64,000 nt of DNA from positions 107,141,290 to 107,205,289 of the forward strand of contig CM075649.1 of the NCBI GenBank assembly GCA_037953625.1, given 5' to 3'. The DNA comes from Crotalaria pallida (lineage: Eukaryota; Streptophyta; Magnoliopsida; Fabales; Fabaceae). Under the pieces are notes generated by a model. It had not been told where the DNA came from, searched no databases, and saw only the letters and a program-made list of their open reading frames with translations. Shown here one piece after another: positions 12,001 to 23,110 of the stretch. A program made the translations under genes and the position numbers. Each line of letters opens with the position of its first letter. Within the stretch, counting starts at the first letter, position 1.

Positions 12001-15000
12001 GTTCCTTCCTTTCGACCTGAGGGAAAGTGGTCCCGATCTCGCTGCGAACACTCTCATCTCAAGCTTCTTCCTTGAAGGTGAGACTATGTAAGTGGAAATT
12101 TTGATGTTAAGTGATGATTGAATGTTTTTGCAAATGGGGAATACTAACAAGTGACAAATTAATAAATTTTATATAAAAAGGAAAAGAGAAAGGAATTCTT
12201 TGGAACCTAAGCGGAACCTTAGGGATTCAAAGAATTGCATATTGCAAGTGTTCACCAAATTGCAAACATGAAACTTAAGTGGTTCATGATGAACTTGTTT
12301 AAGGGTGAAAAATTTCAGGTTTTGAGTTAATCGAGAGTCGAAGTTTCTTACAAAGGAAATCTTTCTAATCAAAACGAAGTACAGAAACTTAGACTAGATG
12401 GCGAGGGCTATTACCACTGATGGAATGTAGTGTCGGAACTGGCCAATCCGATGTTGCATTTATCGGGAGGCGATGTCGTCCAAATCTAGGAGTTGGTGCA
12501 CCATCGTGAACTAGTAAACGATTTCCTATGTATGAAACCTTAGAGCCAGTTCTTTTATGTCCTGTTTCTTTGATGTGTTTATTTGTGAATGATTTTAATG
12601 TATGTTTGTTGGGTAGCTTGGTGTCAAAGTGATTGGACGATGATTAGAAATGAAACCGAATGGATTATCAAGTTATGACCTCGATACTAATCCAACCGAG
12701 TGATTAAAGTTACGCTGGTTAGACTAGTATCTTAGAGAGCGAAAAAGAATGTTTATATTAAATTAGTAATAGGTTTCATGGCTACTCTCGATCCAAGTGA
12801 CTGCGACACCAAATGTGGAATAAGAATCGAGTACCGATCGATCGGATTCAAACCGCAGAACCATACCAATTTGATTTATAAACATAAAAGAAACTTTTTT
12901 GCTCAATTTGGAAGCGGTTTGAACTCAACCGAAAGGACCTCGAAATATGTTGATGTGTGGAATAGTTTAGCATTAAAGTAAGCGGAAGGAAATTGGAAGT
13001 GAAACCATAAAAATCAAAATAATCTATCAACTCGATACTAATCTAACCGAGTGATTTAGTTCACATCGACTAGATTAGAATCCACGAAAACAACAAAAAC
13101 ATTTCTGTTGAACCCGTAGTTGGTTCCACCACTAATTTAATTCCGATATTTTAATACTAAACGAAAGATAAGTTGGAGCTTCTAACGATTGAACTTGAAC
13201 CCCGAGTTACAATAATAAAATTTTATAAGGGAAAGAGGTATATTTAATCGAGATAGGGGTTTTAATTCAATTGAAAGGTGCCCGAACCGAATTTTAACTA
13301 GATTGTTACTAGTATAGGTGTGTATATGTTTATACGTGGTTGCTTCTTTAAAGTGAATTTTATTTGATGCTTGAGGGTGAATATTATTATGATGGTTTGT
13401 TTAATGATGTGAGTGTTTAAAATGAATTTCAAAATGTTGCACCGGGCCACAATCATTCCAAATGGATCGTGAGGTCGCACGACAAATTTTCAAGAAATAG
13501 TAATAAAAGCAAGGATTCTTAAGTAATCGAGGAGTGAATTAACTCAATTGTTTTAACCAAGTCACACTTCGATTAAATAAGAACTCTTCCTAGGCGACTC
13601 AAATCAATTCGGAATGAAACTCAATTTTCAAACTTGAAGCCAAATGGAATGTAATTGTTTCAAATTTTGAAGATGAACTAAACTAAATTTTTCCAAGTCC
13701 AAAACATCTTCCTTTTCTTTGAGTTTGCCAATCTTGAGTAATCTTTCACTCCTTCATCTAGGTTCTTACGGAATTAGATGGAGGTAGCTCTTTATGGTGA
13801 TGTGCACGATTGAAAGTTTTATCGAATTTTTTTCAAATGAAACTAATTGTTCCTCATCAAGAGAGGAACCGAATTTCTAAAAGAATTTTGTTTTTGTAAA
13901 TGTATAACTGTTTTTCTAAGTGTTTCACTAGTATGAGATCTTCTTCCTAAATTTTAAATCCCCATACCTAGTGATTATTCAAACCAAGGATCTTAAAATC
14001 TTTTGTTTGTGGCTAGGTGACTGTTGGAAAAATCAGGGTTTTTACTTAAAATGGAAAACTATGTTTTTGGGTGTAGGAATTTTGATCGACTTTGAAAATC
14101 TGACTTAAGCACCCTAAGGTTGAATCATTGTTTCATGTAACATTTCAAGCCAATTGGAGCAAGTTAATGTTTTAAATGAAGTGAATTTAACGTGCTCTGA
14201 TCGGTTTGACAATTTTACACAACCTTGGGCTAAGTGTAGGTGATGTCCCTTTAAAATTTTAAGGCCAATTGGAGTTTGTCTACTATTTTTAAGTGAACTT
14301 GACGTAGGTTCACCCCCAACAATTACAACTCTTTGACAAAGTGGTCGTAGGGTCAAAAGTGAACCTAATGAACTCGGATTGACCTGAAAATTTCTAATAA
14401 TTATCTTTCACATATAGGGACACTAGCACAATTTTCTTAGCATTAGAGAATTGAATCGATGAAAATGTATTTTTGGTTGCAAGCTATGTAAATCCTATTC
14501 CCCGAACCCCTTTTTAACCGATTTTCAAAAGTGTGATGATTGTTATGAATGTGTGTGTAGAGGTAGGATTTAGCCCTAAGTTAGACAAGGTAGACTTTGA
14601 CTAGCCTAGGAGGAAGTGTTGTTGAGTCATGTTTGTGTTTGAGAGGTATGTTGATATGAAATGTTGTGTGTATGCCTGAACTTTGAATGATGTATATATG
14701 AATTATGTTTGCTTAAATGATGAATGTGTTTGACTAGGATTTAGGAGTAATTGATAGGTTGTATGTTTTGGGGTTAGGATATAAATCAAACCCTTGAGGG
14801 TATTAGTGTTTAGGGCCTAATAATACCCTTTCCAAACCTCTGATGTAGAATTCCGGAGGAAACCCAGCTGAACTTAGAAACCATTTCCAACTTCCTTGGG
14901 AAGCAAAACCTGAATTTTGGGAGTCCTATTAGTGGGACTCTTGAAATGTTAGCCGCAAGGAGAGTAAACATTAGAAAACCTGTTAGAGTCTTTGTGTCGA

Positions 15001-15199
15001 GACTAACCAAATCAAACCATAAATTTGTACTCTTCATTGAGTGCAAGAGATTAGCGGCGTACTAATGCAGAATGGTATGTCGATTTCCAAGTGGAGGAGT
15101 AAAACCAAAGGAACTCAGTATCGTAGTTAAGAAATCCTTGTCCGGGATGGTTCTCCATTTAAGGATTTTGAACGAAATTTCGGGGACGAAATTCCAATA
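12001..15199 (+). other. Non-coding interior of the LARD-like element
   Basis: 3.2 kb with no credible gene: the longest frames are 60-80 codons with no recognisable domain. Two related segments near 12690 and 13031 both read CTCGATACTAATC(C/T) followed by AACCGAGTGA, the outer CTCG and CGAG forming a short stem. From about 15144 the sequence matches the pol 3' end of the element at 63824-63900 (minus strand) and would read GDEIPISEGEL before a stop inside the LTR, a leftover of pol. Confidence 0.8.
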
Positions 15200-15212
15200 A
15201 GTGAGGGAGAAT
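15200..15212 (+). promoter_or_regulatory. Polypurine tract of LARD-like element
   Basis: The purine-rich agtgagggagaat ends exactly at the 3' LTR start. The element at the right edge of the window has gtgtgggagaat at the equivalent place. Confidence 0.85.
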
Positions 15213-16256
15213 TGTAACATCCCGTTATTTCTAATACCTCTAGCAAAATAATTAAATGATTTAATATGATGTTTTCAAGATTTAAGTCTCGGAATAAAAT
15301 TCTGATTTCATCATTATATTTGAAATATGTTTTCTAGTCAAAATAAGTATAAATCTGTTATCATACGTTTTCCAAAAATAAAGTAGTATTTTTATTTAGT
15401 TTAATTAACATTTTGCAGGGAGCTCAAGTGGCAAGCCTTAGAGACATTTTTATAAATAGCTTCTTCAGAAAAATATGTTTAACTTAATATTTTGAGCGTC
15501 CCTGTAAATTTTCATAGTGTTTGGAGGCTGTTTTATTTTTAGCTTCTAGACTGGTTTAATATATTGCCGGTTTAAGTTATATATAATAATCTTCTACTTC
15601 AAAATTTTAAATATTATATATTATCAAGTTTAATATCAAAATTTAGAAAATATATTTACTTTTGAATTTCGATAATTTTTCTTACGCAATAGCTATCCGG
15701 AAGGACCGGTAACTTTATTATTTTTTAATCAGTTTTGAGTAATTCAAAATACAATATTGTTTTACATAAACGTATTTTATTTTTAGTATCATCCAACTTT
15801 TAGCTATAATCCAAAATACATACATACATTGACCCACAAATAAAAACAAAATATAAAAGTATATATATAAAATTCCTAGTCTACCCATGTGCCGTAGTAA
15901 CCCACCCCAAATTAAAGCATAAATGAGAAATTGATAGAAACTACAGAGAGAGATCAACGTTTTTAAGAGAGAGAGAAAAACACAATGAGAGAAATAGAAA
16001 CAGAGAGAGTGCAGACAAAGGGGCGAGAGGAAAAGAGAAAACTTTAGAGTTTTCAATATTCTCGGTCCAATAACTCAAGATCCAACTGTTCAATCTCAAA
16101 TCTTTCTTAGGTATATAACCTTCTCAACCTCCTCTATCCATCTGCCTAATTTATGCGACGATCCATCAATATTTTTACTATCCTTGTACTTTCAAATAAA
16201 GAGGTGTTTTGGGGAAAAGTGATGTATTTATTTTTTAACTAAAATGGATTTAGTTG

Positions 16257-16290
<34 letters not shown>

Positions 16291-18128
16291 TTTTAATGTT
16301 ATAATTAGTTTTATCATATGTCCCTATTTAGATCCAACACGCTATTGACCTTGACCTTGGAGCAAGTCGCGGATGTAAACGTGACTCTGTCGTTATTGTT
16401 AGGATTTCCAGGTAAGGGGAGACACTTTTCTACACTTTGAGTTAGGGATAGTAAGAGTTTATAATAATATTTGGATTTAATAATTAAATTAGAGCGTGGG
16501 TAGCAAAATAGTGCTTGGTAAGAGTTTGATTAGAGATGACTATTGTATTTTTGGTTGATTTTTATATTATTGGAAATAATTATGTTAAATATGCTTTTAT
16601 ATCCTGTTAAAGTAGGAAGTGAAGAACCCTAGGGAGCTGACTTATATTACTGCACTCTGAGACATACCTGAGTATGTCGACTGAAATGTCTGATATCTGT
16701 GAGAATTTGTTGTGCAAACTAAATGCTAAATGTGTAAAATTGTGTTTATCTGCTAAATGTGTATAATTGTGGATAAATGCTCAACGTGTATGATTATGGT
16801 TAGACGCTACATATGTATTATTTATAAAGTATGGCCAATTATCCTAAAAATTAGAGAACCCAACCAAACTGGTATAAAGTATAAAAAGGCTTGATTATCA
16901 AAAACACCTTAAAATGAACTAGAAACACGTGCATTATGGAGTAAGGTGGACCTTAGGAAATTGAGAAAGATAATCGATTTCTAGGTTCTATGAACTGGAG
17001 AACCCTCCTACGGGGAGAATGTGAAGGTTCATAGAACTAGTGGACGTGAGTAGATAGTGATTTGATTGTGTTTATGAAACAATCACGGAAGTTACTATAG
17101 GGGACTTTGATCACCCAGCAGAAACTAGTATGAGGAACCCTAGCTTCTTCGGGGAAAATGTGAAGTACTAGTTGAATTGGTGATTGGTCCGGTGCACACT
17201 ATAATAATTCTATCGGTCACTTCCCTACTTCGTGGCTTCGGAGGGTGGTTCCTCCCCTTACGATGGACGCAATACGTGAAGTACAGTGGGACCTACATTG
17301 CATGAGGAACCCTCCTACGGGGAGAATGTGAAGTGCAATGTAGGTAAAGGTAAAGGGACATTTACTCCTAGTCTATCTTTCTCAAAGTGTGGAGGGGATG
17401 TGAGGCAAAAGTATAAAGTGTACATTGTACGAAGAACCCTCCTTCGGGGAGAATGTGAAGTACAATGTATATAAAGTGTTATTATAAAGGAAATGGAGAA
17501 AAGTGCATGCATTGATATATATATATATATATATACATGCATATAGGTTTAATTCACTGAATCCAATGGAATTGTTAAAGTGTATAAAGTTTATAAAGTG
17601 AAATGAAAAGTGTAACATTGGATTCAGTGGTTAAATCACAATGGTATAAAGTTGCATTGCATGTTCATGTGTTTGAGCATAAAAGTATTATAAAGTATAT
17701 GTGTAGTATAATGGAATGAAACGAATTGTTAACATGAAAATGAATGAATGTGAATGTGAATGTGAATCTTGAATTGGATTGAATGTTTTCTCTACTATGT
17801 GAATGTGGTGCATTTTGTTATTCCATCATTAGATTTGATTATTATTCCTGCGTTTTATTATGGACTATTTATTATCTGCTAATTCAATGTGTTTTGAAAA
17901 GGTCTCATCCTTAGTGGTTAACATTTAGGTGCATAATCAAGGAGCTTGAAGATCAGAGTGCGCAACGGACAAGTCGAAAGAAGGGAATTCCAGTTGAAGC
18001 TATGTATATTATGAATGAATTCCCCAATGTGTATTATAAACTTGTTTTGTAAAAAAGAAATTTTCAATTCACTATTTTATTTTAAACTTAAGTTTGTTAA
18101 TCTTTTAATTATAAATCGGGGTGTTACA
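15213..18128 (+). repeat. 3' LTR of LARD-like element (2,916 bp)
   Basis: Direct repeat of 9033-11983 with substitutions and indels. For example, the AAATAG microsatellite is contracted and the AT runs are shorter (16258-16281, 17514-17535). The hairpin array is kept with identical arms (see 16985-17469). It ends GGTGTTACA followed by the target duplicate taatg. Confidence 0.94.
16985..17469 (+). repeat. Hairpin array, 3' LTR copy
   Basis: Same four units as in the 5' LTR, arms unchanged: 16985-16995 with 17027-17037, 17122-17129 with 17166-17173, 17291-17302 with 17334-17345, 17421-17430 with 17460-17469. Core changes relative to the 5' LTR fall mainly outside the arms. Confidence 0.88.
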
Positions 18129-18133
18129 TAATG

Positions 18134-18724
18134 CCCTCAACTTCCTACAAACCTGAAACATATAGCTCCCATCCACCCTTGTATTCCAGACTTCCTCAAC
18201 AATCAATCTAAAATCTGGATGGCCACTCCACATTAGTCCCTCATACTTTTTCTCTGAGCAGCCAGACAAGTGTTAAAATCCCCTAGCAGCAGCCAGGGTC
18301 TATGAGTAATAGGACGAAGTCCAGAAAGCACCCTCCATAATTCCCTTCTATTCACCATGTCATTAGAAGCATATACAAATGTAACAAAGAAACTTCTCTG
18401 AACCTATTTCATTGTAACAAAACAGTGCATATATTGAGTAGATCTACCAAGAAGGAACACATCAAAGTTATCCTTCTTCCAAATGACCCAAATTCTGCTA
18501 ATAGAGCAAACATCATGATTATCAATAGAACCCCAACCAGGAGCTATTTTATTCCTAACAGCCTGAAAACCATCAGGTCTCAGTTTATTTTCAAGAATAC
18601 CTAACAAACCAATATTAAAAAATCTATACAAATCAACAACTGCTTGTTGCTTCTGAGAGTTATTCAACTCTCTCACATTCCACGCTGCAATCCTATCCAT
18701 CAGCAGCCTGCCTAGAGGGAGCAC
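18134..18724 (-). pseudogene. LINE ORF2 N-terminal endonuclease part, decayed
   Basis: Begins MLPLGRLLMDRIAAWNVREL, the usual opening of the exonuclease/endonuclease/phosphatase domain of plant LINEs, and continues with a GILENKL segment. A stop near 18402 breaks the frame, after which FFVTFVYASNDMVNRRELW and WLLLGDFN are still readable. It overlaps the end of ORF1 by 32 bases in another frame. It continues at 9032 beyond the LARD insertion. Confidence 0.82.
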
Positions 18725-20042
18725 CTCTTAGCACCAAATTACCTTTACAGGCTCTACTCCTAGTGTTTACTGGAATCCATTCACCCTCTTCAGTTGGCAT
18801 TGGTTCCTTCCCCTTATCATTCTGGCCAGAATCCTCAAGGATTGTAGCAGCATCAATGACAGCATTGCTAGCCTCTGTTGCTCTCTCAACATTCTCTGGT
18901 GGGATTGTCTCATTGATAATGGCCTCTTGAGTGTGCAGAGCATCCACAACCTTGTTGATGTCCTCCTGAGTTGGCTTATTTTTCACTACCCATTGTTGTC
19001 TGACATCCTTCTTACACATTTTAGAGTCATGTCCATATGATGAACACTTGGCACATATGATTGGCTTCCACTCATAGTTGACCTTTTGAATAACAACAAT
19101 TTCCTTTTCATCTTCAAAGAACACCTCATCAGGGAGAATAGAGGGACTGACCTCAACCAATACTATGTCATAATTGATTCTATTCCTGTCCTTGGTTACC
19201 TGGTCAACCATTACAGGAGTCCCTATTAAGCTTACAATTTTGCCAAGTTCAGATGCCCCCCAGTATTTCAAATTTAAATCAGGTAACTGCACCAACACAG
19301 ACACACGATCAATGAAGCTCCTTGAGATTGGCCTTCCAGTCCATGGTGCAAGGATTATTGGTTTAAGATCAAAATGGAACACACCAATATCCAACACTGT
19401 ATTACGAGCCTCCAGAGTATCGAATCGCACCAAAAAGGTCCCATCAAAATTCATCAAGACCTTGTCCACACCATATTGACCCCAAACCTTTCTAATATAC
19501 CCATTAAGAACTGGAAAGGGTGGTTTCTCTCCCAAGACATAGTATACCAAGGCATTTTGCCAGTAATTCATTTCAGCCTCTATGTCATAAGCCAATACCT
19601 TCCCAATTGCAACCCCTTCCTTTAATTCAGGTTTAAAGAATTGTAGCTTCTCTCCAGCATTCCTTAATTTGGATATGTCGAACTTATCCCAAACATTAGG
19701 AGGCTTCTCATTACCTTTATCTGCCAGTTCCGTTCTAGGGTTATCATTATTAGGATTATTGGTTCCAGTAAATCCCACTCTCAATTGAGTAGATCCATTT
19801 GGTTCTGCAGTCTCATCTTGAGTTAATGTCTTCTCCTTAATCTTAGCCCGCAGTGCATCAATCTTCTGTATCCACAATTCAGCTTGCTTGGGACTCAAGC
19901 CATCAATGTCTGCCAAATCCTCCTCATCCAGATGAAGGAAATCAAGCTTCTGTGGAGACTCATTAGGATTAGCTTCATTCGCATTGGCGTTTTTCGTCGT
20001 TGAGACAGGAGATTTAGGCGGCCTCCCTTTCCGTTTGCCCAT
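18693..20042 (-). CDS. LINE ORF1 protein (DUF4283 plus zinc knuckle), 449 aa
   Basis: Uninterrupted frame from MGKRKGRPPKSP to AADG. ORF1 proteins of plant LINEs bind element RNA. The N terminus holds a basic AT-hook-like GRPPK; residues about 140-310 carry DUF4283-like features (FLVRFDTLEARNTVL, APWTGRPIS, VLVQLPDLNLKYW); residues 330-343 are a CCHC knuckle (CAKCSSYGHDSKMC); the acidic tail has EEGEWIPVNTRS. A CT-rich leader precedes the start. The frame is intact although the neighbouring ORF2 is full of stops. Assignment rests on these motifs and on its position before the endonuclease. Confidence 0.9.
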   Translation of the reverse strand: MGKRKGRPPKSPVSTTKNANANEANPNESPQKLDFLHLDEEDLADIDGLSPKQAELWIQKIDALRAKIKEKTLTQDETAEPNGSTQLRVGFTGTNNPNNDNPRTELADKGNEKPPNVWDKFDISKLRNAGEKLQFFKPELKEGVAIGKVLAYDIEAEMNYWQNALVYYVLGEKPPFPVLNGYIRKVWGQYGVDKVLMNFDGTFLVRFDTLEARNTVLDIGVFHFDLKPIILAPWTGRPISRSFIDRVSVLVQLPDLNLKYWGASELGKIVSLIGTPVMVDQVTKDRNRINYDIVLVEVSPSILPDEVFFEDEKEIVVIQKVNYEWKPIICAKCSSYGHDSKMCKKDVRQQWVVKNKPTQEDINKVVDALHTQEAIINETIPPENVERATEASNAVIDAATILEDSGQNDKGKEPMPTEEGEWIPVNTRSRACKGNLVLRGAPSRQAADG

Positions 20043-20123
20043 TGGCGGTGGCGACAGTAGCTAAACCCTAGGGTTCAGCCACGAGAGGGAAAGAGAGGTT
20101 TTTTTTATTAGTTTCTGCTTAGG

Positions 20124-21469
20124 TGACACTTCCTCATAATTTTCTATTTTTTTATTGATTATTGGTTAATTGATTATTTGGTTAATTTTTGGTGAACTTA
20201 AAATTGGTTATGAATTGATTAATTGTATCGATTATTTTTATTTATTATTGGTTGATATCTGGTTGGTATTTAATTATGGAGTAAAAATTTGACTACTGCA
20301 TGTTAGTGTGAATAAAATATGTTTGAATTAAACTGGACTGGATTGTCATTTGGATAAATGAATTAAACAAAAGGCAGCAACTATTGATCGCGTGTCGGGT
20401 ACCCATACCCATTAGGTGCCCTGTTAGGACAGAGTCTATTTTGAGGAATAAACTCGAATTCCCAATAGGTGAAGTCCTCACTCAGGTAAGTAAATCCCAT
20501 AGATCCAAAGTCTCGTTAGGTGTTTGGGACCCGCACGAGATCAATAGCTGCCTGGTAAATCGATAAAATAAATAATGAAACATGTAAGGAAACACGAAAG
20601 AAAAGAACAAAGAAAAGGCCCTAACGAGCTAATGGTCTATGCGGTAAGAAAATCATGGGTGAAGGTAAGAAATCCTTTTGGGTGAAGACACCATCCTAAC
20701 AGGTGCATACAAAAAATACCTAATGGTACTTTATAAGAAAAGACAAGAAAGAAAAGAAAATAATAAAGGAAAGAGGAAAGATGTGAAAAACTAAGAAAGC
20801 TGAAAAAAAAATTAAGAAAATAATTTTGAAGGGAATGTCACATATTATGATTATGAATGATGCATGTCTGTGTTGTGAAATACTTGAATATGATTATGAT
20901 TGTGCTTGACTTGATCGTATGCATGCCTATTAAAAATATAGTTCCTGAGTATTTGGTATACTCACCCTTTAGCATTTTTTTACAGGTACCAAGTTAGATG
21001 TGGTGCCGGCCGAGCAGGAAAGCTCTCCCCTACGGGGAGAGTAGTTGTTATGATCATTTTGGTTTAAAAAAAAACTTGGAATTATCTAGAGTCGGTTTAA
21101 AGACTTATGCCTATGTTTATTTTCCTAGCTTGTTACGTAACTATGGGTATTTGATGATAGACGTATGTTTTAGAATTAAAAGGGTAACCATAATTAGACA
21201 AACAGACTAAGGTGGCACGTTTTGATTATATGTCTACTTAGACCTAGGAAAAGTCATTATTATTATTATTCTGGCTGCCTGGATTATTTATTTGTTATTT
21301 GCAGGTGTTAGGAAAGTGTGGAAAGTCCCGAAAACAGAGGAAACTCTATCGGATTTTCCAAAACTCTAAATGATTAAAATCAGTCTTGAACATAATTAAG
21401 TAAATAATTTTAAAAAAAATGTCATGTGCACTCTATTTTCTGGAAAAGTAAATAAAAAGATAATTAATT

Positions 21470-21506
<37 letters not shown>

Positions 21507-21614
21507 TTAAATTTGTTAGCGCTATAACTCTGCTATACGAATTATATTTGAAACTAACTTAGTAAAAAGATATAATTTAATGAAATAAATAGTAAATAAA
21601 AATAGGGTGTCACA
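20124..21614 (+). repeat. LTR fragment A (3' half of a gypsy-type LTR)
   Basis: Ends AATAGGGTGTCACA like other LTR ends here. Its last part shares landmarks with 24440-24817 and with the minus strand of 54758-55130: a GTACAGGTAC-like segment, GGCCGAGCAGG, then a hairpin, then GTGGAAAGTCCGAAAAC. The TGACAC at 20124 resembles an LTR start, but flanks do not match a target duplication and no promoter-like part is seen, so only a 3' portion is probably present. It contains loosely repeated (t/a)a(t/c)aggtg words (about 20410-20730) and (AT)n at 21472-21501. Confidence 0.6.
21023..21041 (+). repeat. Perfect hairpin CTCTCCCC-TAC-GGGGAGAG
   Basis: Eight-base-pair stem with a three-base loop, directly after GGCCGAGCAGGAAAG. 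Equivalent hairpins with other arms occur at 24500-24514 and 55065-55083 at the same landmark. Confidence 0.85.
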
Positions 21615-22093
21615 CATGTACTCCAAACCAAAAGGTAAACCAATCAACACGCGATAAGTTCAAACTGAAATTGACTTATAAACAAATTTCTGATGACGAA
21701 AAGGCTAATGTTGTTCACATGGCTAGAGTTTGGCATTTTCAATTGTCTAGTTTTCAAAATATCAACATGCCCTACAAAAATTGATTCAATTATCATCAAA
21801 ACAATCAAATTTGTACACTACAAAGCACATTCACATTTAAAGTGTCGTAGGCCGTAGAAAACAAAAACTAGAAACCCATTCACAATAACTTCTTCAGCTA
21901 ACTCCAATAAAACCTAATCGAGATGCCAAACACACACACACACACACACTCTAACGCTTAAAGCATAAAACGATAGCACAAAGATAAGCGTCAATCCACA
22001 TTGATAAACCCTAATCCCAAATAGGATTATAAGAAATTGCATAAAACCTAAATTTAAAAAAATAAATCAAAACATCTCATTCAATCAAACACC

Positions 22094-22261
22094 CTAAAAC
22101 CAAAAGCCTGTAAAATCAAACATAATGTGTATCATTTCGTGCAGAGTGATGATGATGTTTGCAACAGCGCGCCATTGCTTGTGGGACTGAGAGGGCGAAA
22201 TCTGGAGAGAGGAGGCGCCGCGAGAGGAGGCAGCAGCAGCAACGGGGACCGTGGCCTCCAT
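22094..22261 (-). pseudogene. Possible captured host gene fragment (first exon) inside the CACTA element
   Basis: On the minus strand a CT-rich leader (about 22440-22265) precedes an ATG at 22261 opening a 55-codon frame. It starts MEATVPVAAAASSRG and continues SLQISPSQSHKQWRAVAN, then turns AT-rich as an intron would. The GC-rich, Ala/Ser-rich start differs sharply from surrounding DNA. I do not recognise the parent gene. CACTA elements are known to pick up gene pieces; that it happened here is inference. Confidence 0.35.
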
Positions 22262-22473
22262 TGAATAATGAAAAATCCTCTCCTTTAAGATTGGTGAGTT
22301 GGCAAGGGTTGGTTGCGGCGGCTAAGAAAGCTGGGGAAGAGAGACACGAAGAAGAGAGAGAGAAAAGGGAGATTGTGTTGAAGAGTATTAGGGCCGGCTT
22401 AACTTTAGGAGAGGAGAGGTCACCATGGAGAAGATGAAGAAGAAGATCAGACTAGTTCTATAATATTAAAAAG

Positions 22474-22778
22474 AGACTTGTTCAATGCGGAATCAGTCTA
22501 ATTTAAATAAACTGCCATAAGGAGACTGGTTCCGCACAGAACCAGTCTTATTTAACTATACATAAGGAGACTGGTTCTGTGCGCAACCACTCTTATTTAA
22601 ATGCCAAAAGAGACTAGTTCCATGCGGAACCAATCTTATTTAAATTTTTTGACTTAAGGAGACTGGTTCGGCACGGAACCAGTCTTATTTAATATATAAT
22701 TCAGACTGATTTTACCAAGTAACCAGTCTGATTTCAATAAATGGTCATAAAGAGACTGGTTCCGCATGGAACCAGTCT
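22474..22778. repeat. CACTA subterminal inverted repeats (7 units)
   Basis: Seven units about 50 bp apart, each of the form AGACTGGTTC, a short spacer, then GAACCAGTCT. Units start near 22474, 22523, 22569, 22611, 22660, 22703 and 22753. The units near 22523, 22660 and 22753 are almost perfect; the others carry mismatches. Such repeats are the usual transposase-binding region of CACTA elements. Confidence 0.85.
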
Positions 22779-23069
22779 TAATTAAGTGGTCTAAAATCTA
22801 TATTTTTTGTACTAGTGACCATGGCTATGGAACCCATATCTCTCTCATAACTTCTCCCTCAAGATCAAGTAAAGGAAACTAAGAGGTGCAAGTTTGAGGT
22901 TCACAAGGGCAAGGAAGAGGAAGCTAGGGCTAGGAGATTCCAACTCTAAAGGAGTAAGGCTAGGGCTTTGAGGTTCTGTCTCTCTACTTTTATTTGAGGT
23001 AAGAAGGTGGTATTACCTCTGTTTAGGGAATGGATTCTAGAAATGTCATAGTGATAGCTAAGGATAGGG

Positions 23070-23110
<41 letters not shown>

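Larger units (their letters stand above)
9033..18128 (+). mobile_element. Non-autonomous LTR retrotransposon, LARD-like derivative of Ty3/gypsy (9,096 bp)
   Basis: Two direct LTRs (9033-11983 and 15213-18128) begin TGTAACATC and end GGTGTTACA. They enclose a primer site for initiator tRNA-Met and a polypurine tract. Flanks are taacg (9028-9032) and taatg (18129-18133), a 5 bp target duplication with one C/T change. The 3.2 kb interior has no frame longer than about 80 codons, so it must depend on another element's proteins. The last 75 bp before the 3' LTR match the pol tail of the Tekay-like element at the right edge of the window, which points to its ancestry. It is inserted in LINE ORF2. 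Long LTRs with a non-coding interior fit the LARD class. Confidence 0.92.
7037..20098 (-). mobile_element. LINE (plant L1-type) on minus strand, split by a LARD-like element
   Basis: Two blocks, 18134-20098 (5' part) and 7037-9032 (3' part), form one LINE once the 9.1 kb insertion at 9033-18128 and its 5 bp duplicate are removed. The 5' block has a short leader, an intact ORF1 and the start of ORF2 (endonuclease). The 3' block has reverse transcriptase and the start of the zinc-binding RT-associated domain, cut at 7036 by SIRE copy A, so the 3' end and tail lie outside the window. The 5' border near 20098 is placed where leader-like sequence gives way to a T-run and unrelated AT-rich DNA; it may be off by tens of bases. 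Confidence 0.88.
21615..22817. mobile_element. CACTA (En/Spm-like) transposon, right end
   Basis: Ends GTACTAGTG at 22817, the inverse of a CACTA terminus, preceded by dense subterminal inverted repeats (22474-22778), which is diagnostic of the class. The matching left terminus (expected CACTAGTAC) is not found; CACTAC at 21816 is a weak alternative that does not match the right end. The left part is therefore probably cut off by LTR fragment A, and the left limit given here is arbitrary. No transposase is visible. It appears to sit inside LTR fragment B. Confidence 0.68.

Noticed and set aside
14810..15046. 78-codon minus-strand frame in the LARD interior
   Set aside because: No domain, antisense to the element, and no sign of selection; treated as non-coding.
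21816..21820. CACTAC as the left end of the CACTA element
   Set aside because: Following bases do not match the inverse of the right end and flanking trinucleotides differ (gta versus acc).
22159..22437. 92-codon plus-strand frame rich in Arg/Glu
   Set aside because: Antisense of CT-rich leader-like DNA; codon content reflects GA repeats.
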